Source of the DNA: Dioctria linearis
Taxonomy: Eukaryota > Arthropoda > Insecta > Diptera > Asilidae
Direction: 5' to 3'
Assembly: GCA_963930735.1 (NCBI GenBank)
Contig: OZ005740.1
Coordinates: 330,489,973 to 330,553,972 of the forward strand
Length of the DNA stretch: 64,000 nucleotides
This document shows, piece by piece, positions 32,054 through 42,799 of this stretch. The notes below the pieces were generated by a model that saw only the letters and a program-made list of their open reading frames with translations, did no database searches and was not told where the DNA came from. The position numbers were made by a program, and so were the translations under genes. Positions within the stretch are counted from its first letter, which is position 1. Every line of letters starts with the position of its first letter.

Positions 32054-33681
32054 TCTTAATATATAAAAATCCAGTGTCAGTGTGTTTGTTGTACACGCTA
32101 ATCTCCGAAACCGCCCAACCGATTTCAATGAAATTTTGCGAATATATTTGGTTGGTTCCAGCTTGAGAGATAGGATAGTTTTGACACGATAGATGGCGCT
32201 GTTGTCGAGACGTTCAAAAACTGCCTGATAACGTTTAGATGTGGAAAGCGTTTTCATAAAATTTGAAAATACATGTTCAAAAATGGACTAAATCGACCAA
32301 CTCCTTTGTAGGGTTGCCATACAAATATTTCTTTTTTTAGTATATATTTGGACACTGTCTGAAAACGAGTGCACGTTGAGAGCTGAAATTTGGTACGGGT
32401 GTTCTTATAGCAATAGCAAATAAAATTTAGAAAGCAGACTAAATCGGGAAACCCCTTCGTGGTGTTGCCATACAAAATTTTGGTTATTCACTATATATTT
32501 GGAAACTGCCTGAGAACACGTCGACGTGGATAGCTCAAATTGTATGCACGGCGTTTTAAAAAAGTATGTAAATTTAGGAGTCTGTTCAGAGAAACACGCT
32601 ATAGTGATTATAGGTGCTTTTTGCGTTCAGAGCAGCCAAAAGGTAACTTTTTCCTCTGGCTTTTGATAGAAAAATGTGCTCAGAGCAGACGCTCTAGTCA
32701 CTATTGAATTAACTTTTCTTGATAGTACTCAGGACTACTATCAAAATAGCCACTTTTGTGTTTGAATATGTAAATTGTTAAAGAGCATATAAAATTGAAA
32801 GTAAAAAAGTGAATTAAACTAAAATGGATGTAAAGAAGAAAATTATTTTATTGCTGTTTATAGCTTTAATTTATTAATGCCCCAATTTACTAATTTACGC
32901 GCAAAAAAGCTGAGTTTGTTTTCTGACCGTATATATATGTATATGAAAATATTCATTTTCTTTCAAAACGTTTTTTTCGCTTTATCTCGTTCAGAGCAAC
33001 CAACCAATTTCCAATTTCACAGAGTCACTTTAAAACGCTTTCGAAGTCACTATAGCGTGTTGCTCTGAACAGACTCTAGGTTCAAAAATGGGACAACTCG
33101 GGCAACTATTTCGTAGGGTTTGCCATACAAACATTTCTTTTTTAACTATATATTTGGGCACCGTCTGGGAACGGGTCAACGTGGAGAACTAAAATTTGGT
33201 GCATAATGTTTCCATAGCAACAGTAAATAAAATTACAAAAATGGTTGAAATTCGGCGACCACTTCTTGATGCTGCCATACAAAACTTTAGTTTTGCACTA
33301 TATATTTGGACACTGCTTCACGAATCGAAGCAGAGAGCTGACATTTTGTACACGGGCATTTTTTAAAAAATTGTAAATGAAGTTCAAATATGGGACCAAC
33401 TGGGAAACTCTTTCGTAGGGTTGCCATACAAAAATTTCGTGTTTTACTAAATATTTGGGCACTGCTTGAGAACGCGTCGACGTATAGAGCAAGAGTCGCC
33501 CACACATATGAATGTGTGCACGCACACTCATATATGCACACACACAAAGTGTAACCCTAGAGTACGGAATCGCGCAATCGAGTCAGTTAATAGCTTAGAT
33601 ATTATGCATCTATGACCACCCCACCCCCACCCATCTAGGTATCTATATTATCGCCGGGCAACGCCGACGGGCTCGTTCTAG
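32054..33681 (+). mobile_element. Non-autonomous Helitron-like element
   Basis: It starts with TC (TCTTAATATATAAAAA at 32054) after an A and ends with CTAG (33678-33681) before a T, the A|TC...CTRR|T rule of Helitrons. About 12 bases before the end there is a hairpin, CGCCGG GCAACG CCGACG, with one mismatch in the stem. The 5' segment ('taatctccgaaaccgcccaaccgatttcaatgaaattttg') is a widespread insect repeat motif. The interior consists of diverged tandem modules of about 170-200 bp carrying 'gttgccatacaaa', 'tatatttgg.cactg' and 'gagagctgaaatttg' landmarks, shared with dispersed repeat family A. No Rep/helicase coding sequence is present. A separate MITE is inserted at 32578-33076. Confidence 0.7.
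32578..33076. mobile_element. MITE nested in the Helitron-like element
   Basis: Ends GAGTCTGTTCAGAG(A/C)AACACGCTATAGTGA form about 30 bp of inverted repeat with one mismatch. The trinucleotide TAG flanks both ends (32575-32577 and 33077-33079), so length is 499 bp with a 3-bp duplication. Removing it plus one TAG rejoins the surrounding tandem module ('gtaaatttag' to 'gttcaaaaatggg'). Inside, 'gttcagagca' recurs several times. A 3-bp duplication suggests PIF/Harbinger-type integration, although TWA is the usual target. Confidence 0.85.
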
Positions 33682-33839
33682 TATTTTAATATATTCAAAA
33701 GGTATTTCAGCCAATATAATACGAAAAACTCAAAACAAATTCCCTGGAAATTACATTTGTATCCAAATGACGTAGTAACACAAAAAGTTCCTCTCAAATC
33801 GGCGATACCTTGTTATCTTTGTATTATCATGGGTCACAT

Positions 33840-34000
33840 GTAGTCGTTTTGAGAACTACATGGTTGTGAACTACTCTATAGTTTTTAAAAGACTACTTAA
33901 TTGTGAATTACAGCTCTATAACTCTAAGAAATATGTAGTTGTGATTCGAAGCTATGTATATATTGCAGTTCTGCTGAGTATATGGTTGTAGCCACGGTTT
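33840..34000. repeat. Degenerate tandem array, second block
   Basis: Words such as 'gagaactacatggttgtgaa', 'atgtagttgtgattcgaagct' and 'gtatatggttgtagcc' recur at 30-40 bp spacing and are related to those at 31430-31650. Confidence 0.45.
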
Positions 34001-34272
34001 TACAATTTATTGTTATCTATATTTATTAAGAAATTTATTAGTTCAGACCAAAATGCATAGTTATAAGATCGTCGAGACTAAGAGTGACAGCAACGTTTAA
34101 TTTTTTGCCAAGACCAAAAATGTTGGTTCCGTGCAGAATACAAGAATGGATGTAAGGACTATGTGCCAACTATATTTAACAATTATGGCTTGTAGTTAGC
34201 ATTTAGTTACCAGGCCAAGTTCACATGTAGTCCTTACAACTCATTAAGCGAGTAAAATGGATCAAGGATCGT

Positions 34273-34457
34273 GGTCCCTATTCTTGAATAACAACGGGAG
34301 AACCCGTATATGAGCTGTCAAAATCATTCGAAATGAATGTGGATATGGTATTCTTGAAATTCCTATTCGTTATTTTCGTACAGAAACCATTCGTTATATA
34401 ACGAATAGGGTTCAACCATTCGTTATTTACCGAATTGGTAATTCAAGAACAGGCCTC
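34273..34457. mobile_element. Short MITE with TTCTTGAAT ends
   Basis: The left end 'ggtccctattcttgaataac' and the inverted right end 'ggcctgttcttgaattacc' enclose about 145 bp, including a second inner inverted repeat around 'cattcgttatataacgaat'. It is non-coding. I could not fix the target duplication. Confidence 0.65.
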
Positions 34458-37054
34458 CAGATGTGGATAAGGAGAGAAGGTTCGCACATAGTTGTCATAA
34501 CCTCAAAATAGGTTCACTTATGGCTCTTAGAACTCCTTACGCGAACTAGATGGTTATTTATAAATAGTTCGGAAAAATGGTTCGAACAAATTTCTATAAA
34601 AACTGAAATTGGTTCTGAAGCTCAACTAAGAAATTGCCAACTATTAACAATCAAACTTGTTATTGTGAAAAGGTTCTTCCAACAATCATTTAGTATGCCA
34701 CAACTGAATAGTTCCCTAATTGGTACTTGGGTGGAGAAAATGCGTGAATTAAAATTTAACAACTCTCAAGTGAAAGTGGCCTATGAAAGTTTTGTCTCTT
34801 AGGTGCCAACGAAACAGGCGACTTTCACGGTGTAAACACGAAAGCGAATATCTCGGAAAACGATAAAAAAATGCAATAATTCTGAAACATTCATTGCCAT
34901 CCGCAAAACTTGAATGCAACTTCCATACATAATTGTAATGAAAGTTCATTTTGAAAAATCAATCACAATATTTTTTTTATCTACATATTCTACGTTTAGA
35001 GATTACAGAATAAAAATTTTGTATAGAAAAGACTAAGGAGAAATTACATAGTTTGGATTTTCGAACCTAGATCCACAGTTTTCATAACAATATTTGAATC
35101 TCAATTCACAAACAAATGACGAACAGACAAAACAATTATTTTTTTTTAATCTCAAATACATTTATATAACATTTTTATACCATATACAAACACCAGAAAC
35201 TAATTCCGGGATTATCAGCAAGACCCTAGCATTTCAATTTTTTTTTAAACAAAATCATTATACCAGGAAAATTCTTACCGGTATATTCCATTTCAATTAA
35301 ATATACGAAAATACGACACAGATAAAACTCTTTAGAACAGTTTGATTAAACTTTTTGATTTACTTTGGAATCGAAATATTGTCATCAATCACAACGCCTA
35401 AAAAGACAACCGAAAGTAAAGCGTGTAATCCGAATTACGGTCACAGAGATTGCTTCAACTTCTTTCTGCTTGTACTAACTAGTACCTAACAAGCCTACAA
35501 GAAAACTTCCTGCCAAGAAACTGTTCTTGAACTAAATCTTAGCAGCCAGGAAAAGCTATGATTGATTACGACAAGAAGGCAAGGTAGCCGATGAATTGCC
35601 TATGGTAGCTCTGTAAATCTTCGTCATATAGCTGTGCTGTACGATGATGATTTTTTATTCGCACATAGGGTTATCTATCGCGTGGCTGGATATAGGTATC
35701 TAACTAATCTACCCATAAATAAACCATTTGTCGATTAACGGTTTCTTCTAGAGATCAAATCCATGCCAGTTCGGATTAGAACCGGGAATCGCGAATGCGA
35801 CAACTAATTAATTAAGATCACAGCGACGTTTGTCAACTCCTTCTCGTGAGAAGGAATAAAGGAAGGAAGGTCGACATCGACGAATGATTGGATTTTTGCG
35901 TGGTATGGATGGACTCCTAGGCAGAGCAAGTCTTCGTTTTATTCACTTACTTTGTATACTACGTACATACCTATGTGTGCACATGTATATGTTTGTCAGG
36001 AGTCATCAATTAGTCAACTGCACAAAAATCAAAAACAACTAAAATGAAGTTAATAAAGGAAAAAGCCAATAATTCAAGAACCGGGTGGACGATGAGCGGT
36101 GGGTACGCCATTGATGGGAGTAAACATATTATAAAAACCAATGTTTGTCTTGGCACTCTGACGGTAATGGAATGTCATGAACACACCTCTGAGTCACGAT
36201 TTTATACTTTTAGATCGCCTCTCTGGAGGAAATAGCCTGTGGTCAATGAGACTTTTGAAAAGAAAAATTTAATTTACTTTTTTTGCATTTATTGATTGTC
36301 TTAAGACACACTGCAAAGTTATTTTTATGTAATCAATTTGAAAATGATATTTATCCAATCAAGGTTTAGGAGGTTTGAATTATTGAAAGCATAAATTATC
36401 CTATGTAAAATGTTTTATATACCTTATGTGGTTACCTTAACGGAGGTGGGCGATAAAGAGTGTCGTCAAGAGATACAAATATTTGTATGTATGAGAGGAG
36501 GAAAATTCTAATAGTTTTTGGAACTATACATGTCGTTTATTCTTTATCGTAATTGTTTAATAAAATATAACTGTTTTGAATTCTGTACTTAAAGCTGCAG
36601 CCATTCATCCATCACAAGGTTTAAACAACATACATAGCTTCCTTGACCTTCCTCAATAAAAATTGGTTTTATGGAGATCAGACTTTGAAGCGTGTGTACA
36701 CGAATGTGCGAAATACGCTCACTGGTCAAGATATGGACACAGTTTTTACAATTTTTCTAAAAAAGGGAGCTTGCTGGTGGTGACATGCAATTCTCGACGG
36801 TGGTGACAGAAAAAAGTTAGTGAATATTCTTGATTCTGGAAATGCAACACCAAGAGTCAAATAAGCCTCACGAACGATCATTAGCTTGTTTAGCAACATT
36901 GTTATATGCATCATGCTGTATAAGTATAAATATAACACAAAAAAACGCTAAGGAGCTGAGGTGTTTGTCGCTGAATGAATTAAAGGTTTCCTGTAGATCA
37001 ACGTCCTCGGAGACTGAGAAATTCGTTTTGGAAAAAATTTAGGTAACGCTCAAG
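34458..37054. other. Unassigned spacer with a possible SINE-like fragment
   Basis: 34470-34760 has more 'ggttc' and 'gaactaga' words that may belong to the degraded array above. The rest shows no gene. One tRNA-like segment is listed separately. Open frames such as 36044-36235 have no motifs. Confidence 0.35.
35755..35835 (-). repeat. Possible tRNA-derived SINE head
   Basis: On the minus strand 'gattcccGGTTCTAATCCgaac' fits an RNA polymerase III B-box (GGTTCNANNCC). About 45 bases upstream, 'ctgtgatcttaattaattagttgtcgcattcgcg' could be a degraded A-box region and anticodon arm. No full cloverleaf can be drawn, so this is a tRNA-like remnant at best. Confidence 0.3.
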
Positions 37055-37163
37055 GTAGAATACAAAAGTTATTCCCATTATGAACCACGTTCCGCCATTA
37101 GTGACGAATTATCGTAAAATTGTATAGGAAAGCACGGTACAGAGAGCATACAATATTCTCTCT
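37055..37163. mobile_element. MITE family C, copy 2, left half
   Basis: Same order of landmarks as copy 1: 'tagaatacaaaagttattccc', 'gaaccacgttccgccatta', 'acagagagcatacaatattctctct'. It then stops abruptly where the hAT terminus CAGTGGCGAGCC begins. The right half is not found nearby. Confidence 0.75.
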
Positions 37164-37479
37164 CAGTGGCGAGCCGTGCTATCTAAGCCGGGTATTCAGG
37201 ATCGAACAATAATGGGAAATTAATATATAAGTTCGCTCCAATAAACACTAAAATTAACACCAAACTGTAGTGCACTCATATTTTTAAAAGACAACGAAAT
37301 ATGCCCTAGGCGGATCTCTTTAGAGGGAAGATTTTTAAATTAAAGAAATAGAAATATATGAAAAAGAAAGGGCGAAGCTTATGTTACTTTCCAAGAACGG
37401 TTGAAGAAACTATTGTTAACCTTTCATACATTACTGTAATCACAATTCATTTATAAATGAATTCCATACACATACTTTT

Positions 37480-38705
37480 CTTACAAAAGTCCTGTGTAAC
37501 TTTCTCGTAAAATTTTTCTTTTCGCTTTAATTCTTTGAGGAGATGCTCTACAATTGATATAGGCCTAATCTCGACAGTCTTTCTTAGAGTTATTCGCTTT
37601 AATGCTAAAAATTATCTTTCAGCACTAGCTATGCTAGCAGGAATTGTTAATATAATGCAAGAAAGTTTTTATAGACTTCAGAAAAAGTTTATTCAAGCTC
37701 ATTTTGCGTAATAAGTTTTAAAATTTCGATGAATGACAGATTTCTGAAACCATTAGAATTGTAGATCACAATTAACTCATTGTTCAATTTTTACAAATCA
37801 AAGAACTATCTATACGAATTCTTAATAGAATTAAATGTATAAACTTTGTGATTAACTAACAAATTTCTTGTTATTCAGAAATTCAATAAACACAAGCTCC
37901 TTCGTACTTTCAAATCTAATATCCATTTGGGTAGAAACGGTGTCTATTATCTCAAAAAATAAAATTTTGTATTGTGTATTTGGTTCGTCTGAATTTTGTA
38001 AGCGCCGTCGTTGTTGAGCTGGACCAACCAATGCTACGGTTTCGTCGAAAACTATTGAAAAATTATCTCTCATACTTCGAATATGTGACACTGTTTCATG
38101 AATTTTTTCATTGCAGTAACAAATATCCATGATTTTACTCTGCAGGATGTTAAATAAAATATCAGTGAAAGCAAATATTTTTGCAAAAGTAATAAGAAGA
38201 AACTGATTATCAAGTATATTTAAGAAATGTGGAAATCCTCCGGAAGATGAAATGGTTTCTTTGTCCGATTTTTCTGGTTCGGATATTATTTTCTCAAAAA
38301 ACTCGATAATGTCCTTTCTGTACTGACAAACAGTGTTCAAAGTTCAAGTTCAAGTTGTGGAAACTTTATTGTAACATGTTCATAGAAAGCCTGAGTCCTC
38401 ATTGTAGAGTGTGCAAAAAATGATGCGATACTAGACATAGTACCAAGAAAAGTTTACAAAGTAAAATGAACTCTACAGGCTTCGATAAAACCAAAATAAA
38501 GCGATTAGCAGAGCAATGAATGAAACGTGCATTAGGGTAAACTTCCCTTTCCTTAGCTTGTGTGCCATTCAAATTTCCTGACATTACCGCAGCCCCATCA
38601 TAACACTGCGCATAATTTGTGCCCAAAATTAAAATAATTTGAAGAAGCCATATTCAGAACATGGTTTGAAATTACATTAGCAGATCTAATGCTCATGATA
38701 CACAC
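37480..38705 (-). pseudogene. hAT transposase, C-terminal part
   Basis: It resumes on the far side of the insertion with RSANVISNHVLNMASSN (about 38700-38650), then YAQCYDGAAVMSGNLNGTQA with the second Asp in the 'YDGA..MSG' motif and NARFIHCSANRFILVLSK. After a deletion, the frame at 38340-37852 runs 162 codons (YRKDIIEFFEKIISEPE, FAFTDILFNILQSKIMDICY, ETVALVGPAQQRRRLQ). Further on, shifted frames at about 37680-37480 give a degraded C-terminal dimerisation region (ASAER..LALKRI-like words). Together with the upstream block it would make a cut-and-paste transposase of about 600-700 residues. The deletions and stops make it inactive. Confidence 0.85.
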
Positions 38706-39056
38706 TAATTTTACTCCGTATCTATCACCAAATACCCCGAGTATTCTGACAAATACCCCAAAAAGCAAGCGAGTAATTTCGGGGTATTTTATATTGTCAA
38801 AAATTGCTGGGTAATTGCAATTACCCTCATAACAGCGCCAACTGGTAGTCGCTAGAAATATAAAATTTGAGTAAGCACATATTCAGCGATAGACAGTGCA
38901 AAGACAAAACCAAAGTGGATATGAAAAGTGACAATTCCAAAATTATTATCTGCATCGCCTGCTGACGTTTCGCTAGAATTAATGGAATTATACATCCATA
39001 CCACTGACATATATAAAATGGACTACTGATACTAACTGACATATATAAAATGGACT

Positions 39057-40018
39057 GCTGATACTACTGACATTCCTTACATTATTTGACTTTATTATGG
39101 GATCACTTTTCTATAGTTGTCCCTTTTTGGTTTAACTACTTTATTCCGCTGAACTACAAATAATAAGTTCTATACAAAATACACCATAGTCCAGTTTCAG
39201 TTCAGTGGTTTTCCAAATGAATATATAGGATAAAAATAGATGGCAATACAATATTTGTAATCCTTTCTCTGTCCCCCATAGCTACTTTTAGGGGCAGGCA
39301 CACAAAAATTGCTTACTTTTATTTCTTTAAAAATCAAGTTTAAAAAATATTTGATGTTGTAGGAGATAAGCTTCCAAGAAGAGAAATAATTTCGAGTGCT
39401 TCTATAATTTGTTGAACTTTTAATATGAATATTAAAGCAAAAGTAAAACTTGAAATTAAGATAATTGTCACACCCTGCCAAAAAAAGTTGACCCATATGA
39501 AATAGCAAATCAGCCAGTCCATGTTATATATGTCAGTGCTGATACTACTGAAATTGCTTACATTATTTGACATTATTATGGGATCACTTTTCTAGAGTTG
39601 TCTCTTTTTGGTTTAACTACTTTATTCCGCTGAACTTCAAATAATAAATTCTATACAAAATCCACCATAGTCCAGTTTCAGTTCAGTGATTTTCCAAATG
39701 AATATACAGAATAGAAATAGATGGCAATACAATATTTGTAATCCTTTCTCTGTCCCCCATACCTACTTTTAGGGACAGGCAGACAAAAATTGCTTAATTT
39801 TATTTCTGTAAAAATCAAGTTTAAAATATATTTGATGTAGTAATAGATAAGTTTCCAAGAGTAGAAATAATTTCGAATACATCTGTAATTTGTTGAACTT
39901 GAATAGTAAAGTAACTTGAGTAGTAAAGTAACTTGTCACAACCCTGCCAACAAAAAATGACCAATATGAAATAGAAAATCAGGCAGCCCATGTTATATAT
40001 GTCAGTGCTCCATACTAA
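39057..40018. repeat. 481-bp tandem duplication
   Basis: The sequence starting 'gctgatactactga' at 39057 recurs at 39538, giving a 481-bp period and two units. Landmarks repeat in order: 'gggatcacttttcta', 'tttattccgctgaact', 'gtccagtttcagttcag', 'tcctttctctgtccccca', 'ttgttgaactt', 'ccatgttatatatgtcagtg'. The copies differ at roughly one base in fifteen plus a deletion in the second. A shorter duplication ('gacatatataaaatggact') precedes it at 39004-39056. Non-coding. Confidence 0.9.
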
Positions 40019-40025
40019 ACGTCAA

Positions 40026-40265
40026 TCAATTCCTTTATTCGACTTCAAGTTACATTTGTTTTTAATTTATAAGATTTATAACTATTTTTTTTACTTGTTA
40101 TGAGCTGCAATGTATTGCTCAATAGATTTTTATATGTTTTACATTTATTTTCATACAGCCGAGCGAGAAGCGTATTGCTACTATAGAACCGAGTTACTAG
40201 ACAATGTCAACATTTTACAACGCACACTTGCGACCGGTGTGACCATTACAATATCCCGACCTGTT

Positions 40266-40300
<35 letters not shown>

Positions 40301-41139
40301 ATATATATAACTTATAAGCTAGTGGAATACGAGCCTGAGGTATCCAGCCCCTAATACTACATTTGACTTATTATGAGTATTCTATCACAGGGAGCCCATT
40401 ACAAAATCAGTCTCATTACATTTTATACATCTTAATCTTAATTAATATTTTCGAACAAATATAAAATTTTATTATCTATTTTGGTTAATTATTGAGGTTA
40501 TTTTGTAGTATTTAGGTATTCTATATTTAATGCTAAAGTCTTGTAGTAGGTCTATGGAGTTAATATTTATAAGGCTAACAGGTGAGGGGTAGTAGCTATC
40601 CAATAGTCTCGCGTTTATATTTTCGTTGTAGATTTCATTAATCAAGATATTGTTGAGATTAGGAAGGTTGGGTAGGAATTTTGTGCTTAGGTTGACCATG
40701 TATCTCATTAATGGGGTTATGTTGGATATTTTGTATATAAATTCGTTTGAGAACTTTTTTGTTTTTGATTGGAAATGTTTTCCAGTACAGAGTCTGAGGA
40801 TCCTTCTTTCAAGGACTTCGATCTGATGTGCAATGGTGGGGGATATTGTAAACCAGGATATAAATCCGTAGGTAATTGTAGGTCTGATTAGTTGTTTGTA
40901 GATAAGGAGTTTGGTGTTTGTTGAAAGGCTGTTATGTTTCAGCAGTGGTATTAATATTTTTGAGGCTTTTATTCCCCTGTTTAAGGCATATCTGCCTTGG
41001 ATATTAGCTTTTAGAAGCTTATTGAATGTAACCCCTAGGTATTTAATATTATCTTTAACTGTGATTTCATGTGTTCCTATATTAATTTTTAAATTTTTAC
41101 TCTTTTTAACTGCACCAGCGGTTCCTCTGCCCGATGCGT
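40026..41139 (-). mobile_element. 5'-truncated LINE insertion with T29 tract
   Basis: The minus strand carries the end of a LINE ORF2, a 3' UTR of about 175 bp and a poly(A) tail (T29 at 40268-40296 on plus). An identical 15-bp word, CATACTAAACGTCAA, lies at 40011-40025 and 41140-41154 and looks like a target-site duplication. On the tail side about 240 bp of other sequence separates the T29 tract from the duplicated word, so the insertion may include 3'-flanking DNA carried along, or two events may be superimposed. Confidence 0.7.
40268..40296. repeat. Poly(T), 29 T: LINE poly(A) tail on minus strand
   Basis: An uninterrupted T29 immediately beyond the 3' UTR of the minus-strand LINE. Long pure tails decay quickly, which fits a young insertion. 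Confidence 0.85.
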
Positions 41140-41145
41140 CATACT
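40472..41145 (-). CDS. LINE reverse transcriptase, C-terminal part, frame open
   Basis: One uninterrupted minus-strand frame of about 224 codons runs from the 5' truncation point to a stop at 40472. It contains KINIGTHEITVKDNIKYLGV, where 'KYLGV.F...L' is the conserved RT thumb entry. It continues with IYKQLIRPTITYGFISWF ('LIRP.ltYg...W'), HQIEVLERRILRLCTGKHF and a long tail after MRYMVNLSTKFL. The catalytic fingers and palm (motifs A-C) are absent because of the 5' truncation, so it encodes no enzyme. Its lack of stops and frameshifts contrasts with every other LINE piece in this window and indicates a recent insertion. No RNase H domain follows. The clade (Jockey-like or related) is not certain. 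Confidence 0.85.
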
Positions 41146-41200
41146 AAACGTCAAACATGTAATTCAATTAACCTGAAGCAAATACACAGCTAAATTTACC

Positions 41201-41810
41201 CTATGTGAGCATAACCTTGTTAAGATCAGTGAAAAATAAAAATCGTTCCTGTATATAATCAAGTCCATCCACTAATCGAATAATAGTGGACATTTGCGAC
41301 TGGCTAGATACATCAGATGTTTCATCTAATACAATTTCCACATACGAGGTGCTCTTAATTTCACTTTTAATATGATCAAATATTACTTGATTTATGGATA
41401 AAATCAAATATTTTGAATATCGGACATGATACCTTTAAATAGGGAATGACTACACAAATGATTATACAGAGTCTAATCGTATGTGGAAATAGTATTCAAT
41501 AATTCAATATAATTTCCATGATTTACAGACTGCACTGAGTCATCATAGTCCCGAAAAGATAACTCCCAGAAAGAATGCCCAGAAAAAAATACAGCGTCGA
41601 AGAGACGTTTTAAAATTTTTCTATTTTTGGCCACGTCCTCGTTGTGACGATTTATAGAAATTTTCCTTTGCTGATCTAACATTACATCAATTCTAAGAGC
41701 TAGCATACAATTGATTTGATACCTATATGCCAAGCTCTTTTCATGTTTCGTAAACGGATTTTGAATAGTTGTGAACTTCAAGCTTTCGGAATATTTTATT
41801 TAGGAATTTC
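41201..41810 (-). pseudogene. hAT transposase, N-terminal part
   Basis: Two minus-strand open blocks separated by a frame break. The first reads ...LALRIDVMLDQQRKISINRHNEDV and KNRKILKRLFDAVFFSG, then GNYIELLNTISTYD. The second reads SINQVIFDHIKSEIKSTSY, then EIVLDETSDVSSQSQMSTI and YIQERFLFFTDLNK. 'IVLDETSDVS..SQ.S.....V' is the first-Asp region of the hAT RNase H-like fold in the ZMYM/TTF-domain-like group, and the catalytic Asp is kept. The frame then runs into unrelated DNA at about 41200, where the insertion starts. The BED/TTF zinc finger normally preceding this part is not recognisable. Confidence 0.85.
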
Positions 41811-41960
41811 CAAAAACGTCAATCGGACTCTTTGGGATGTTGCAATTTTGTCATTCGCGATTTTTAAACTCGGGTACACTCTTATAACCTTTGTACCTCG
41901 AAAAAAAATTTGTAGTGCAACAAATTTCTGTTTCGAAAACTGCAAACCAAAAAACTAAAT

Positions 41961-42799
41961 AGCTCAGTTTAGGGCCACATTGTTCTGGAACATTAGTAAA
42001 TACGATTATCGAATATTGTGTACTGTATTGTCAAATTTCAATAATAGTCAAGCAAGATGGTTAAGATAAAATAAAAAAAAAATTCCCAGCAACTATGAGA
42101 CTGATGAAAAAACTGCAGTTTATCTGTTATCTGACTCAATATCTAGAAACCATGATTATATCAAAATTTTAGTTTTAGAAATCTAAAAAATCGGGGGGGG
42201 GAGTATTTTTTCGCACATAGGCTTTATGTTTGTAACCAATTCACCAACAATTTTACATTTTTTTTAATCCTTGAATGTAGTTGATTCAAACGATCGCCAC
42301 ACGGTACAAAAAAAATTTTTTTTTTCAGCACGTTCAACTCACCCCCATTAAAAATGAAAAAAAAAACAACAAAAATACTTAATCTTTCACTTCCGAGACA
42401 TGTGCCCGTCACAAAGGCCTAACACCTAAAAAACGTCTGTGACAGACAGAAGGATTGACGCAAGAGCGATCTTATAAGGGTTCCGTTTTTCCGTGTGAAG
42501 TGCGAAACCTTAAAAACATAGAAAGTGAATGTTAGTAATTGAAATTTTGTAATTAGAAACCTAAAAGTATTCTGTTGATTCCGAAAAATGCGAATTATTC
42601 GGTTTTATGCGTCAAAAAACATGCGAAAACCAGAAACTGATATGTCATTCCTTAGCAAAGTATGTAAACATTTCAAATGTGTTTTTGGCATTCGGACTAA
42701 TAAGTGGAGAATTTGTAATACTCCTGTAATGATGAATCTAGTCTTTGCAGTCAATATCAGAAAAGCTGCTTCTGTATTAGACCTTTTTGTCCATTGTAT
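41961..42799. other. Unassigned spacer
   Basis: No gene recognised. It includes a G9 run near 42193 and A/T homopolymers at 42301-42370. The missing hAT terminus should lie in or beyond this stretch but I could not find it. Confidence 0.35.

Larger units (their letters stand above)
37164..41960 (-). mobile_element. hAT transposon relic, interrupted
   Basis: The end at 37164 (CAGTGGCGAGCCGTG) has the CAGNGGCG form of hAT termini and lies next to the 3' end of the coding sequence. From there the minus strand codes for a hAT transposase, read from about 41800 down to 37480, with about 2.5 kb of later sequence inserted at about 38706-41200. The opposite terminus was not identified, so the right boundary is approximate. 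If the last 8 bases of the MITE (ttctctct) are the target duplication, the hAT element landed in the MITE's CT tract. Confidence 0.75.
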
